In this document: one piece after another, positions 31,412-39,910 of the stretch
How positions within the stretch are numbered: the stretch's first letter is position 1
Layout of the letters: every line of letters starts with the position of its first letter
Assembly (NCBI GenBank): GCA_037478835.1
Contig: JBBFLV010000002.1
Location: 124,001-188,000 of the forward strand
Source of the DNA: 630D-37 sp037478835
Lineage (GTDB): Bacteria > Chloroflexota > Anaerolineae > Anaerolineales > Villigracilaceae
Reading direction: 5' to 3'
Length of the DNA: 64,000 nucleotides
Program-made: the position numbers and the translations under genes
The notes under the pieces: generated by a model
Database searches by the model: none
Told to the model about the DNA's origin: nothing
What the model saw: only the letters and a program-made list of their open reading frames with translations

Positions 31412-34400
31412 TTACACCTTCTCTACCCGCACCTTGCTATCGTAGAAGACGGCCGAACCGCCGACGATGTCGGTAAGCGGGGAATTGCCTAATACAGGGT
31501 CGAGCTGCATGGCGCCGTTGGCCATGAGGGGCACGGCGCGGCGCGGGTCGCCTTTGATGACCTTACCGTCGATCTCCACATCGGAGGCACCGCTTGCCCA
31601 GTGACCGAAGCCCAAGGGGAAGGCCACCACGCCGGGGCGAATGCCCTCGATCACTTTCACGCGGCCAACGATGGGATGTTTCTTGCCGTTCTGCAGGTCG
31701 TAGACTCCTTCCGGATTGCTGGCGGAGACGACGCGCACCATATCTCCATCGCGCAGACCGAGGCGTTGGGCATCGCGGCTGTTCATGTAGAGATAGCCTT
31801 CCGGCAAAACTGCCAGTGTCCAGTAGTTGCTGATGCCGCGTGCTTTGGCCATGGTTATCGTCTTATAGGTGATCAGGTGCAGATCATAGCCATCGCTCGG
31901 GATCTCTTCCCCGGTGGAGGAGAGGGCAGGCGGGATGTATTTGGTGTAGCCGACGAACGGCTTGCCTGTCATCGTGTTGATTGCGGTGGCGGTCTTCTCC
32001 TGGTACAAGTTGATCAGCCGACCGTACTTATTCGCTACCTGTTCACCCTTATAGGCTTTCTCGAAGGCCTGATAGCGTCCGCCGCGATTGAGCACATAGA
32101 CCACTCGGCGCCACAGGCTTTCATCGCCGATCGCCGCCTTCCAGGTCTCTTCGTCAAATACGCTCTTCGGCAGGTGGCGGCGCGCGGCGCGGAAGATCGC
32201 CAGTTCTTCGTCATCTGCTTCCGGCACGGCATCGGAGCCGTCTTCCTTTTCGCCAAAGGCGATGTTGGCTACTTGCTTGAGGTAGAAATGCTCCGGCCGG
32301 GTGAGCGGCTTCCCTTCGCCGAATCCGTTCGGGCCGAAGCCGGGCAGCTCCAGTTGTTCGGCGATCGCCAGCAAGAGCGCCTCGTAGCTCATGGGGATTT
32401 CTTCCCCGAACACCTTGACCGTTGGCCAGCCGGGGATCGAGATCACCGGTTGACGCACATTCTCCACCTTCCAGGGCACGGAGGGGTGTGAACCGTGGAA
32501 CTCCCAGCGCTCGAGGTAGGAAAGGTCCGGGAAGATGTAGTCGGCGTACATGCTGGTTTCGCCGATCATGATGTCACAGGCGATGTGCAAGGGCACTTTC
32601 TTCGTATCGGCCAAGATTTCGATGATCTTCTGCCCACCCGGCACGCTGTATGGCAGGGAGGACATATAGGTCATCAACACCTTGATCGGATACGGGTAAG
32701 CATCGCCGATGGATGGAATGTCTTCCTGGTAAATATCGGTGGCAATCGGGAACCACGGGCGCTTGGTGGGATAGGTGCCGTTGAAGAGGGTGGACTTTTC
32801 GTAGGTCGTCTGGGTGCGCAGGATGTCGATGCCGAAGGCGGTGAAGTGATGATCGCCGAACATCTTATCCACGGGGAAGGGTTGTCCGGGTTTACCGCCT
32901 TTGCGATCGTAGGTGCTGGCTTTGATCATGCCACCGGCATAATCGAAATTGCCGATGAGCAGGTTGACCACGTACCAGGCATTGTTGTTATAGAAGCCGT
33001 TGGTGTGCTGCGAGGGGCCACGGTGAATATCGGCTGCGGCCTTGCGCCCATGGGAGGTGAACTCGGCGGCGAGTTCAATGATGTCGTTCTCGCTCACGCC
33101 CGCGATCTCTGCCCATTCTGCAATGGTATGCTCCTGGGCCGATTCGAGTAGGATTTGCAGGCCGGTTTTCACCTCAAAGTCGCCGATCTTGCCGCTGAAG
33201 AAGAGATCGCCCACCGCCGGTGCCGCTTTGGGATCGACCGGATCGAAGGCGACCGGTTGTCCGTTGACCAGGATCACCGGCACATCCGAGGTGAAGCGAG
33301 TGCCGTCCGGCGTCACATAGACCGTCACCTCTTTGCCATCGGCGTTGGTTTCGGTGACTTTTTCCACCAGTCCGATCTCGCTGGCGCGCAGATGCTTGCC
33401 CGGCACGCCATCTTTGATCTTCACCAGCCAGGTGGCGTTGGTGTAATTCGGCTCACCGGCGGCATCCGCGGCGGCTTTGTTGGCGATCGCTAGATAGGCG
33501 GCGTTGTAGCGCCCGTTCTCCAACATCCAGCGGATCATGCCCAGGGCAAAGGCGGCATCCTGACCGGGTTTGATCGGCACCCATTTCCAAGCACGTGCGG
33601 CCAGTTTGCTCAGGCGCGGATCGATCACGGCGAACTTGCGTCCTTTGACAATGGCTTCGGTGGCCTTGGGCACGCGTTGTGGGGGGCCGTAGTTCGAGTC
33701 GAACAGGTTCGCGCCGACGTAGATGACGAATTCGCTGTTGCCGGTATCCGCTTGCCAGTAGAACTTATCGCCGCTATCGAAAGAGCCGGTCAGGGGGTTC
33801 CATTTGGCGCTCATCGCCTTACCGGTAAAGTACAGGGAACCCTGGCAGATGGTCGTGTGACCGTTCATGTTGATCGTGCCGAACCCTTCCTGGAAGAAGC
33901 GGTGGGTAAAATCCTCGCGCCCGCCCTTCATGCGTCCCCAGACGAACATGAATTGATTGTTCTTGGGGCCGAGATCGGGATGTTCGGGATCGATCAACGC
34001 ATCCAGATGATCCTTGAAATCTTCCCGGAACTTTTTCACCAGCTCTTTCTTTTTTGCCGGGTCTTTCTCATCCCAAATGGCCTTGATGGCTGCCGCCATT
34101 TTTGCCGCAACTTCGCTATCGGTGAGCGCGCGAATGGCGCGCAGGCCATCTACATGTCCTTCGCCGAACAGATCACCACCTTCCACGATCTCGCGGATGG
34201 CTTGTTCAAACGGAATTGTGATCCACTTGCCCTCGCCGCGTTTGGTGCCGGGCTTGCGCTTCAGCACGCTGACGATGCGGTACGGATCATAGGCGGTTTG
34301 AATGCCGGCCTGACCTTTGGGGCAGAGCGCGCCTTCCAAGGTCGCTACGTCTTTCACCGGGGTTTCATAAGGAATATGCGGCCACAGGGTCCATGGGCTG

Positions 34401-34660
34401 TAGGGGTTACCGTCAATCTTGGCTGCCATGCCTTCCAGAATCTTGACCTTGATGCCGCAGCCGGTGTTGCATTGCAGACAGACGGTGTAGAGCTGATTTT
34501 CCGGTTTGGCTTCAAAATTTTCTCCCTCTACTTCCATCTTGGAGAGGACCTTCTGTGCCTGCGGCAAGCTGCCTAGGAAGGCAACCGCTGCACCTGCCAC
34601 ACCGCTCAGTTTGAGAAAATCACGACGGGAAAGGGTGGGTTTGGATTCTTTGGTGCTCAT
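31412..34660 (-). CDS. Tat-exported molybdopterin oxidoreductase (TtrA-like, DMSO reductase family)
   Basis: The 1082-residue catalytic subunit has a twin-arginine signal (SRRDFLK, residues 11-17), an Fe-S motif Cys61-x2-Cys64-x3-Cys68 with Cys113 in ALCPKGQA, and the Mo-bis-MGD domains. The probable Mo ligand is the Cys in NGHTTICQGS. The AYDPYRIVSVLKR region and DIHRGPSQHTNG resemble tetrathionate-reductase-type (TtrA) subunits more than formate or nitrate enzymes. Its start overlaps nrfD by ATGA. Substrate is inferred only: the [4Fe-4S]-NrfD-Mo order and the TtrSR-like sensor nearby suggest tetrathionate, thiosulfate or a related oxyanion. Confidence 0.88.
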   Translation of the reverse strand: MSTKESKPTLSRRDFLKLSGVAGAAVAFLGSLPQAQKVLSKMEVEGENFEAKPENQLYTVCLQCNTGCGIKVKILEGMAAKIDGNPYSPWTLWPHIPYETPVKDVATLEGALCPKGQAGIQTAYDPYRIVSVLKRKPGTKRGEGKWITIPFEQAIREIVEGGDLFGEGHVDGLRAIRALTDSEVAAKMAAAIKAIWDEKDPAKKKELVKKFREDFKDHLDALIDPEHPDLGPKNNQFMFVWGRMKGGREDFTHRFFQEGFGTINMNGHTTICQGSLYFTGKAMSAKWNPLTGSFDSGDKFYWQADTGNSEFVIYVGANLFDSNYGPPQRVPKATEAIVKGRKFAVIDPRLSKLAARAWKWVPIKPGQDAAFALGMIRWMLENGRYNAAYLAIANKAAADAAGEPNYTNATWLVKIKDGVPGKHLRASEIGLVEKVTETNADGKEVTVYVTPDGTRFTSDVPVILVNGQPVAFDPVDPKAAPAVGDLFFSGKIGDFEVKTGLQILLESAQEHTIAEWAEIAGVSENDIIELAAEFTSHGRKAAADIHRGPSQHTNGFYNNNAWYVVNLLIGNFDYAGGMIKASTYDRKGGKPGQPFPVDKMFGDHHFTAFGIDILRTQTTYEKSTLFNGTYPTKRPWFPIATDIYQEDIPSIGDAYPYPIKVLMTYMSSLPYSVPGGQKIIEILADTKKVPLHIACDIMIGETSMYADYIFPDLSYLERWEFHGSHPSVPWKVENVRQPVISIPGWPTVKVFGEEIPMSYEALLLAIAEQLELPGFGPNGFGEGKPLTRPEHFYLKQVANIAFGEKEDGSDAVPEADDEELAIFRAARRHLPKSVFDEETWKAAIGDESLWRRVVYVLNRGGRYQAFEKAYKGEQVANKYGRLINLYQEKTATAINTMTGKPFVGYTKYIPPALSSTGEEIPSDGYDLHLITYKTITMAKARGISNYWTLAVLPEGYLYMNSRDAQRLGLRDGDMVRVVSASNPEGVYDLQNGKKHPIVGRVKVIEGIRPGVVAFPLGFGHWASGASDVEIDGKVIKGDPRRAVPLMANGAMQLDPVLGNSPLTDIVGGSAVFYDSKVRVEKV

Positions 34661-35799
34661 TTTTTCGCCTCCATCATACGTGCCAGGTAGTCAAGCAGGT
34701 AATCCATGCCGATCAGAATGCCGAGGATCGCAAAGCCGATCACAGCAGAGGTCACCGACCACTCCATCAGGCTGGGAGTGTAGGCTAGGCTCAGCTTGGG
34801 ACCGTGGAAAGCCTCTGCCTGACCGGGCATCATCTCCGCTACCTGTCCGGGAACTACGATCAGGATACGGCCAACTGCATAGCCGATCAGCAGGAACAAT
34901 CCCATCAGTCCGGCGATGAAACCGTTCTTGGCCAGTTTGGGTTGTGCCAGTACCAGGAGCGGAATGATCAACCCGATCCCGATCTGCACGACCCAGAATG
35001 AGAAGCGATAGGGCCCCGTCAGGACGGATTGCACGGCGATCACGTTATCTGTCGCTCCACCGTAAAGCGACTGGGTGAAGTCGGCGATGAGGAAATAGAG
35101 CTTGGCGATGCTGGTCGCAATGGAGATGATCGCCAGCAACCAGAGCAGGTCACCACGCTGCTTGCCATCCAATGCAGGCATGAACCAGCCGACCAGCATG
35201 AGCATCAGCGCCGCGCCCGAAGCGATGGCGAAGACGGGGAACTGCACGGGGAGCAAGCCCACATGCCAGTACAAGCGCGCCGCATTGCCGCCCAGCAGGA
35301 AGCCCACGCCACCGGCCACCAGGATCGAGACGACGAAGCCGATCCACATCACGATCTTCATCGCCGCCTTTTCAGGCGCTTTGAAGGCCAGGTAAAGCGA
35401 GATCACAATCAAGATTAGGAAAAGGGTGTAACCCCAAACCATGAGCGCTAGGAAAGAGGTGAAATTCGGCTGGAGGTACACTTTCCAAATGCGCTCCATA
35501 TGACCGAGGTCCATGCCGATCGAGGCGAGGCCTGCCGGCAGAGTCACCAGCGCCACCCAGAGCATGGTTTTGCCGGTGCCTTTGAAGATTGGCACGTTGA
35601 AGAGGTAATCGAAGGCGGCCAGCATGTAGGAACCTGCCGAAAGACCGGCCAGGAACAGGTAAATGGCGACCCACAGACCCCAGCTGATGTAAGAGCCATA
35701 ATTGGCGCTTTGCTCTCCTTCAAACAAACGCACGTACACGCCCCAAAGGCCGAACAGCAGGGCCAGCGCTCCAACAGCGTAGGAAATTTTCTTGGTCAT
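34657..35799 (-). CDS. NrfD/PsrC-type membrane subunit of the molybdoenzyme
   Basis: The 380-residue protein has about nine to ten membrane helices of the NrfD/PsrC family (ISWGLWVAIYLFLAGLSAGSYML; GMDLGHMERIWKVYLQPNFTSFLALMVWG; GNAARLYWHVGLLPVQFP). It binds menaquinol in the membrane and passes electrons to the [4Fe-4S] subunit. The Asp/His residues in GMDLGHMERIW are typical quinone-site residues. It lies between the Fe-S subunit (9 bp upstream) and the catalytic subunit (ATGA overlap). Confidence 0.9.
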   Translation of the reverse strand: MTKKISYAVGALALLFGLWGVYVRLFEGEQSANYGSYISWGLWVAIYLFLAGLSAGSYMLAAFDYLFNVPIFKGTGKTMLWVALVTLPAGLASIGMDLGHMERIWKVYLQPNFTSFLALMVWGYTLFLILIVISLYLAFKAPEKAAMKIVMWIGFVVSILVAGGVGFLLGGNAARLYWHVGLLPVQFPVFAIASGAALMLMLVGWFMPALDGKQRGDLLWLLAIISIATSIAKLYFLIADFTQSLYGGATDNVIAVQSVLTGPYRFSFWVVQIGIGLIIPLLVLAQPKLAKNGFIAGLMGLFLLIGYAVGRILIVVPGQVAEMMPGQAEAFHGPKLSLAYTPSLMEWSVTSAVIGFAILGILIGMDYLLDYLARMMEAKK

Positions 35800-35808
35800 C
35801 TCGTCCTC

Positions 35809-36654
35809 CTACACGATGTAATAGACGCGCGGCTCGGTGCCGAGCTCTTCTTTCAAGCGAATCACATTCGGCTGGTTGATCAATTCACTGACCAGCGAAT
35901 CGGGATCGTTGGCATCGCCGAAGTACGTGGCGCGCCCGATGCAGGTGGTGGTGCAGGCAGGCAGAATGCCATCTTTGATGCGATGCAAGCAGAAATGGCA
36001 TTTGCGCACGTTGCCCACCGGCGATTCATGCCGGCCCTCGCGCTTCCAGGCTTTCCCGTATTCCCGGCTGGCATGTTCATATCCCGCGGCGGTCTTTCCA
36101 CCGATGACCGTGCCATCCAGGACGGGCAAGTGCTCCACATAGTGATAGCCGAAGTCGAACGTGCGCGCACCGTAGGGGCAGGCGGCCATGCAGGCGCGGC
36201 AACCGATGCACTGTTCGTAATCCACCACGACGATGCCCTCTTCGTTCTTGTAGGTGGCGGTTACGGGGCAGACCGGGGTGCAAGGTGGGTTATCGCACTG
36301 CATGCATGGGCGCGGCAAGAAGCGCATCGTCACGTTCGGATACGTGCCGATCTCTTCCATCATGACAGGGCGATAGACTACACCCGGCGGGAGCTTGTTT
36401 TCCGCCACGCAGGCCACGGTGCAGGCGCTGCAGCCGATACAGCGACGCAGGTCAATCACCATCACCCAGCGCCGTTCCGAGGCGGGTTTTTCGAGGGCGC
36501 GCTTCAGTTCGCGTTCCATGCGCACCAGCACGTCCTCTTTGGCCGGCAGATCTGCAGCCGGCGCCGCGGAGATTTCAAGCCCCTCCGCCACCGGCGCCAC
36601 CAGCCCGGCAAACACTTCGGAAGCATACTTGCTTAACAACGTTGCTTCTGTCAT
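35809..36654 (-). CDS. Four-cluster [4Fe-4S] electron-transfer subunit (TtrB/PsrB-like)
   Basis: The 281-residue protein has an N-terminal extension of ~60 residues, then four ferredoxin-type Cys sets: CIGCSACTVAC (about 75), CMQCDNPPCTPVCP (about 118), CIGCRACMAACPYG (about 151), and CHFCLHRI with ACTTTC (about 215-232). This is the standard iron-sulfur subunit that wires the NrfD quinol site to the Mo subunit. No Tat signal is visible, so it is probably exported with the Mo subunit. It is the first gene of the operon; about 275 bp of upstream sequence carries inverted repeats. Confidence 0.92.
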   Translation of the reverse strand: MTEATLLSKYASEVFAGLVAPVAEGLEISAAPAADLPAKEDVLVRMERELKRALEKPASERRWVMVIDLRRCIGCSACTVACVAENKLPPGVVYRPVMMEEIGTYPNVTMRFLPRPCMQCDNPPCTPVCPVTATYKNEEGIVVVDYEQCIGCRACMAACPYGARTFDFGYHYVEHLPVLDGTVIGGKTAAGYEHASREYGKAWKREGRHESPVGNVRKCHFCLHRIKDGILPACTTTCIGRATYFGDANDPDSLVSELINQPNVIRLKEELGTEPRVYYIV

Positions 36655-36930
36655 AGTGCTTCTCCTTTTGAGGATCAGAGTCCCTGGAAGAATTCCGAAA
36701 ACTCCACTTACTATTTTCCATTCTTGCCTCGCTTGACGAAAGCGGGAAAAATCCGCTTTTTCGCGGCGATATGTAGGGAAAACCCCTACAATCGAGGGAC
36801 GAAGGTCCTATGACAGAAAGCGGCGGATGCGTGATACCAAGAAAGTAAAGACCCCCCTTGCCGACGTTGAAAAATGCCAGTTCTTGGTACCGGTGCCGGG
36901 TAAAGCCAAAATCCCTAAAGGAAGTCGGTG
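36655..36930. other. Upstream region of the molybdoenzyme operon with several inverted repeats
   Basis: AAAGCGG (36739-36745) pairs with CCGCTTT (36753-36759), GTAGGG (around 36773) pairs with CCCTAC (around 36784), and TACCAAGAA (36835-36843) pairs with TTCTTGGTA (36881-36889). No ORF is supported. These could be operators for the nearby NarL regulator, the leader of the operon, or the terminator region of the FemAB genes. I see no FNR box. Confidence 0.45.
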
Positions 36931-38043
36931 CTAAAACCTATTTCGCAGAGCGAGCAACTTTCGCCAGCGCGGCAGCCATTGCGTAAAAAGGGCATATCCG
37001 AGCGGCCAGGCCGTGTAATCCCATGCTCCGAGCGTGCGCACCACAGTAGCGCCCAGGCCTTCTTTGAAGCGGAACACCCCCCACATCCGATCGCTTTCCT
37101 GAAATTCATCCGGTGCGCCCCAGAGATCGTAAAGGGTACATCCCTGGGACCGCGCTCGGCGGATCGCCTCCCATTGCAACAGGTAGGTGGGCATTTTCTC
37201 GCGGTGCACCGCTCGCGACATGCCGTAGAGATAATAGGCGCGCCCAGCAAAGGTGAACAGGAACAACCCGGCTACGGCTTCCCCTTCCACTTCGGCGATC
37301 AAGGCCTCGGCATAAGGAGAGCCGCTTTCCCGTGGATGGCTAAAGCGCTCCCAGACGTGGAAGTAGTAATCTCGTTCCCGGATGATGAAACCATCGCGTT
37401 GTGCTGTTTCGGCATACATCTCATAGAGCTGTGGCCAATCGGCCGGTGTGGCCAAGCGCACGCGCACCCCCTTCCTTTCCGCCAAGCGGATGTTGTAGCG
37501 CGTTTTCTGCTTCATCTTTGCCAACAGTTGATCTTCGTCCGGACGCAGATCGAGCCAGAGCGTATTGCGGAACTGGACCTGTTCCGTTGAAAAGCGCCAG
37601 CCGCGGCGCTGCAGCTCCCGCATCAGGTCCTGACCCGTGGCTTCTTCCTGCGCCGTTGGGCTTCCCGGCACGCCGTAGCCCAGGATCACATCGGGATCGA
37701 TCTTCAGGAAAATGGCCCCGTAGCGGCGAGCCAGTCTTTGTAGATCGTCCAGCACCCGTTGACGCAGTGGCACATCGCTCCAGTCCATTAACGGCCCTTT
37801 GGGGATGTAGATCAGGCTCAAGCGGGCGGCGAAGCCTCCCAATCGCAATCGTTTCCGCAGGAGCATGGCCGCGGCGCGCGGCTTTCCCTCTTCCTCCCAA
37901 ATCATGGGCAATTTTTCCCAGCCATAGCTTTCTTTGACCTCGGCCCATTCCCAGGTCTGTAGCAGGTGCGGCGAAGGCAATTGCCGGATCAACTCGTTCC
38001 ATTCGGCCGCGCTTCCACGGAAGGGGTGTAAGGAAAGGTTCAT
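36931..38043 (-). CDS. FemAB-family aminoacyltransferase (second copy)
   Basis: The 370-residue protein has the FemAB/FemX two-GNAT-domain layout: an N-terminal block HLLQTWEWAEVKESYGWE, a central KMKQKTRYNIRLAERKGVRVR and a C-terminal PTYLLQWEAIRRARSQGCTLYDLWG. FemAB enzymes add amino acids from aminoacyl-tRNA to the peptidoglycan precursor stem peptide to form cross-bridges. It overlaps the other FemAB gene by ATGA and is clearly a paralogue of it (similar in the same motifs). The amino acid used cannot be told from sequence. Confidence 0.88.
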   Translation of the reverse strand: MNLSLHPFRGSAAEWNELIRQLPSPHLLQTWEWAEVKESYGWEKLPMIWEEEGKPRAAAMLLRKRLRLGGFAARLSLIYIPKGPLMDWSDVPLRQRVLDDLQRLARRYGAIFLKIDPDVILGYGVPGSPTAQEEATGQDLMRELQRRGWRFSTEQVQFRNTLWLDLRPDEDQLLAKMKQKTRYNIRLAERKGVRVRLATPADWPQLYEMYAETAQRDGFIIRERDYYFHVWERFSHPRESGSPYAEALIAEVEGEAVAGLFLFTFAGRAYYLYGMSRAVHREKMPTYLLQWEAIRRARSQGCTLYDLWGAPDEFQESDRMWGVFRFKEGLGATVVRTLGAWDYTAWPLGYALFTQWLPRWRKLLALRNRF

Positions 38044-39035
38044 GCTCCTCCCCTCCGCAAAGAATGGATCACCCGATAGAGCAAGGGCTGATACACCCGA
38101 TCATGGGCCTGGACGGCGCGGCGCAACCTTCCGCCAAAGCCGCGTTTGAAGCGATAGACCCCCCAGAGCCCATCTTGGCGTTCGGTGAAATGGGCTTCGA
38201 GGGTCGCTTCATCGGCATCCGGCACGCCCCATAGGTCGTATTCTTCGGCTCCCTGTGCTTTGGCCCACCGCATGGCTTCCCATTGGAGCAGGTAAGTAGG
38301 CATGCGATTGCGTTCCAGATCGCTAGAGGCACCGTAGAGATACCAAGCACGTCGGCCTCGGCGGAAGACCATCAATGCGGCCAAGGGCTGATGGGCATAT
38401 TCGGCCACCAGGAGCTCACATTGCCCGGAAGGATGGAATAGCTGCCAGGCGCGGCGATAGTAATCCAAGCTGTGCACGCCGAAGCCATCTCGTTGGCCGG
38501 TCACCAGCATGAGCCGATGAAAGGCTTCTAGATCGTCCCAGGGGCGGACGTAAACGCCTTTCTTCTCGGCCAGGCGGATGTTATAGCGCGTTTTCTGCTT
38601 CATGCGTGCCAGGATTTGCTCCTCGTCGCCGCGCAGATCGACGATCAGCGTGCGTGGGGGCTGGATCGGGCGCGGGGAGGGGCGCCAGCCGGCGGGGAAG
38701 GAGAAGTTGCCTTCATCTTCCCAAGCATCTGCTTCCAGGGTGCAAAAGATGGCGCGCTGCTGCCGAGAGATGCGATCGAGCGCCGACCAGAAGCCCGGTG
38801 CAGGCTGGTCACCGGAATAGAGAGGACCTTTTGGCAGATAACCAATGCTCCAGCCAAAGGGAAGGCGACGGAATAAAACCTGGGCGCCGGTATCCTCCAC
38901 TCGGAAGCGTACCACAGTCCAACCGAAGGCGGCTTTCAGCTCGCCCCATTCTAAGGTCTGTAAAAGGTGGGCATTTGGGTGCTGCTCGAGGAAAGCTTCC
39001 CATGCCGCAGGGGAAAGAAAGGTTACTTCGGACAT
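38040..39035 (-). CDS. FemAB-family aminoacyltransferase (first copy)
   Basis: The 331-residue protein shares with its neighbour NAHLLQTLEWGELKAAFGW, RMKQKTRYNIRLAEKKGVYVR and MPTYLLQWEAMRWAKAQGAEEYDLWG. The two tandem genes likely add successive residues of a peptidoglycan bridge or have split substrate roles. The start at 39035 is preferred to TTG 39044, since a -10-like TAAGAT (39049-39044) ends 8 nt before it, with no Shine-Dalgarno. A tandem repeat tract lies just upstream. Confidence 0.88.
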   Translation of the reverse strand: MSEVTFLSPAAWEAFLEQHPNAHLLQTLEWGELKAAFGWTVVRFRVEDTGAQVLFRRLPFGWSIGYLPKGPLYSGDQPAPGFWSALDRISRQQRAIFCTLEADAWEDEGNFSFPAGWRPSPRPIQPPRTLIVDLRGDEEQILARMKQKTRYNIRLAEKKGVYVRPWDDLEAFHRLMLVTGQRDGFGVHSLDYYRRAWQLFHPSGQCELLVAEYAHQPLAALMVFRRGRRAWYLYGASSDLERNRMPTYLLQWEAMRWAKAQGAEEYDLWGVPDADEATLEAHFTERQDGLWGVYRFKRGFGGRLRRAVQAHDRVYQPLLYRVIHSLRRGGA

Positions 39036-39043
39036 ACGGTGCA

Positions 39044-39049
39044 ATCTTA
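39044..39049 (-). promoter_or_regulatory. -10-like box directly before the FemAB start
   Basis: TAAGAT on the minus strand ends 8 nt before ATG 39035; no Shine-Dalgarno is present. The expected -35 region would fall in the octamer repeat. Confidence 0.4.
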
Positions 39050-39064
39050 CCAGAAATCCAGCGG

Positions 39065-39136
39065 GGTGGTCGGTTAGTCGGGTGGTCGGATAGTCGCATG
39101 ATCGGATGGTCGGGTGGTCATGTAGTCGGATGGTTT
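39065..39136. repeat. Degenerate 8-bp tandem repeat (nine units)
   Basis: Nine octamers in register: GGTGGTCG, GTTAGTCG, GGTGGTCG, GATAGTCG, CATGATCG, GATGGTCG, GGTGGTCA, TGTAGTCG, GATGGTTT. They fill the region between divergent FemAB and DsbA-like genes. Confidence 0.85.
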
Positions 39137-39189
39137 GGGGGGTGAGCTTTGGAAAGGCAGAATTGACAAAAAGGGCGCGTCAACTCAGG

Positions 39190-39195
39190 TATAAT
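39190..39195 (+). promoter_or_regulatory. -10 box (TATAAT) directly before the DsbA-like start
   Basis: TATAAT ends 7 nt before ATG 39203, with no Shine-Dalgarno. A TTGACA at 39163-39168 lies upstream, but the spacer of 21 bp is longer than usual. Confidence 0.55.
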
Positions 39196-39202
39196 TTTGC
39201 TC

Positions 39203-39910
39203 ATGGAAACAACCCCTGCTTCTACAACTCCTCGTAAGAACGGTTTCTCCCTGCTAGTGCTCGGTGCGTTGATGTTGCTGGCCGGGCTGGGATTCGGCGT
39301 GCTGATCGGCTATCAGTGGGGAAAGAGCGTCGCCGTTGCACAGCAGACACCCCCTACGCCGACGCCTCCGCGTTTTGTCCGCTATAAAATTCCTACGGAG
39401 GGCTTCCCTTCCCTTGGGCCGCAAGATGCCCCGATTGTCATCGTAGAATTCAGCGATTTTCAATGTCCGTACTGTCAACGTTTCCATAATCAGACCTTCG
39501 AGGCGCTGATGGCCGCCTATCCGGGGAAGATCCGCTTCGTTTATCGCAACTTGCCACTCACATCGATCCACCCGGAAGCTTTTCCGGCAGCCGAAGCCTC
39601 GCTATGTGCCCATGAACAGGGAGCCTTCTGGGCCTATCACGATAAGCTCTTCCAAGGTGAGCTTGGAGAAAGCGCCTATCTACGCTACGCGCAGGAGCTG
39701 AACCTGAACTTGGATCAATTCCGGCAATGTCTGCAGGAAGGGCGCTATCGGGATTTTATCGAGAAAGACATGAACTTTGCTATCGATCTGGGGGTGCGCT
39801 CTACACCGACCTTTTTCATCAACGGCATTGCGCTGGTCGGGGCTCAACCTTTGAGCGTGTTCCAGGACGTGATCGATCGGGAGTTGGCCGGAGAGTTTCC
39901 CAAAGAATGA
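39203..39910 (+). CDS. Membrane-anchored DsbA-like thioredoxin
   Basis: The ~235-residue protein has an N-terminal membrane anchor (SLLVLGALMLLAGLGFGVLIG), a short Pro/Thr linker (QQTPPTPTPPR), and a DsbA-type thioredoxin fold with the active site FQCPYCQRFH, a helical insert, and cis-Pro region RSTPTFFINGIALVGAQ. It catalyses disulfide exchange outside the membrane, probably forming disulfides in exported proteins. The ATG at 39203 is immediately preceded by a -10 box. Its stop overlaps the kinase start by ATGA. Confidence 0.9.
   Translation: METTPASTTPRKNGFSLLVLGALMLLAGLGFGVLIGYQWGKSVAVAQQTPPTPTPPRFVRYKIPTEGFPSLGPQDAPIVIVEFSDFQCPYCQRFHNQTFEALMAAYPGKIRFVYRNLPLTSIHPEAFPAAEASLCAHEQGAFWAYHDKLFQGELGESAYLRYAQELNLNLDQFRQCLQEGRYRDFIEKDMNFAIDLGVRSTPTFFINGIALVGAQPLSVFQDVIDRELAGEFPKE

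Noticed and set aside
36655..36930. FNR box upstream of the Mo operon
   Set aside because: No TTGAT-N4-ATCAA motif was found.
39065..39136. CRISPR array
   Set aside because: The units are 8 bp without spacers and no cas genes are nearby.
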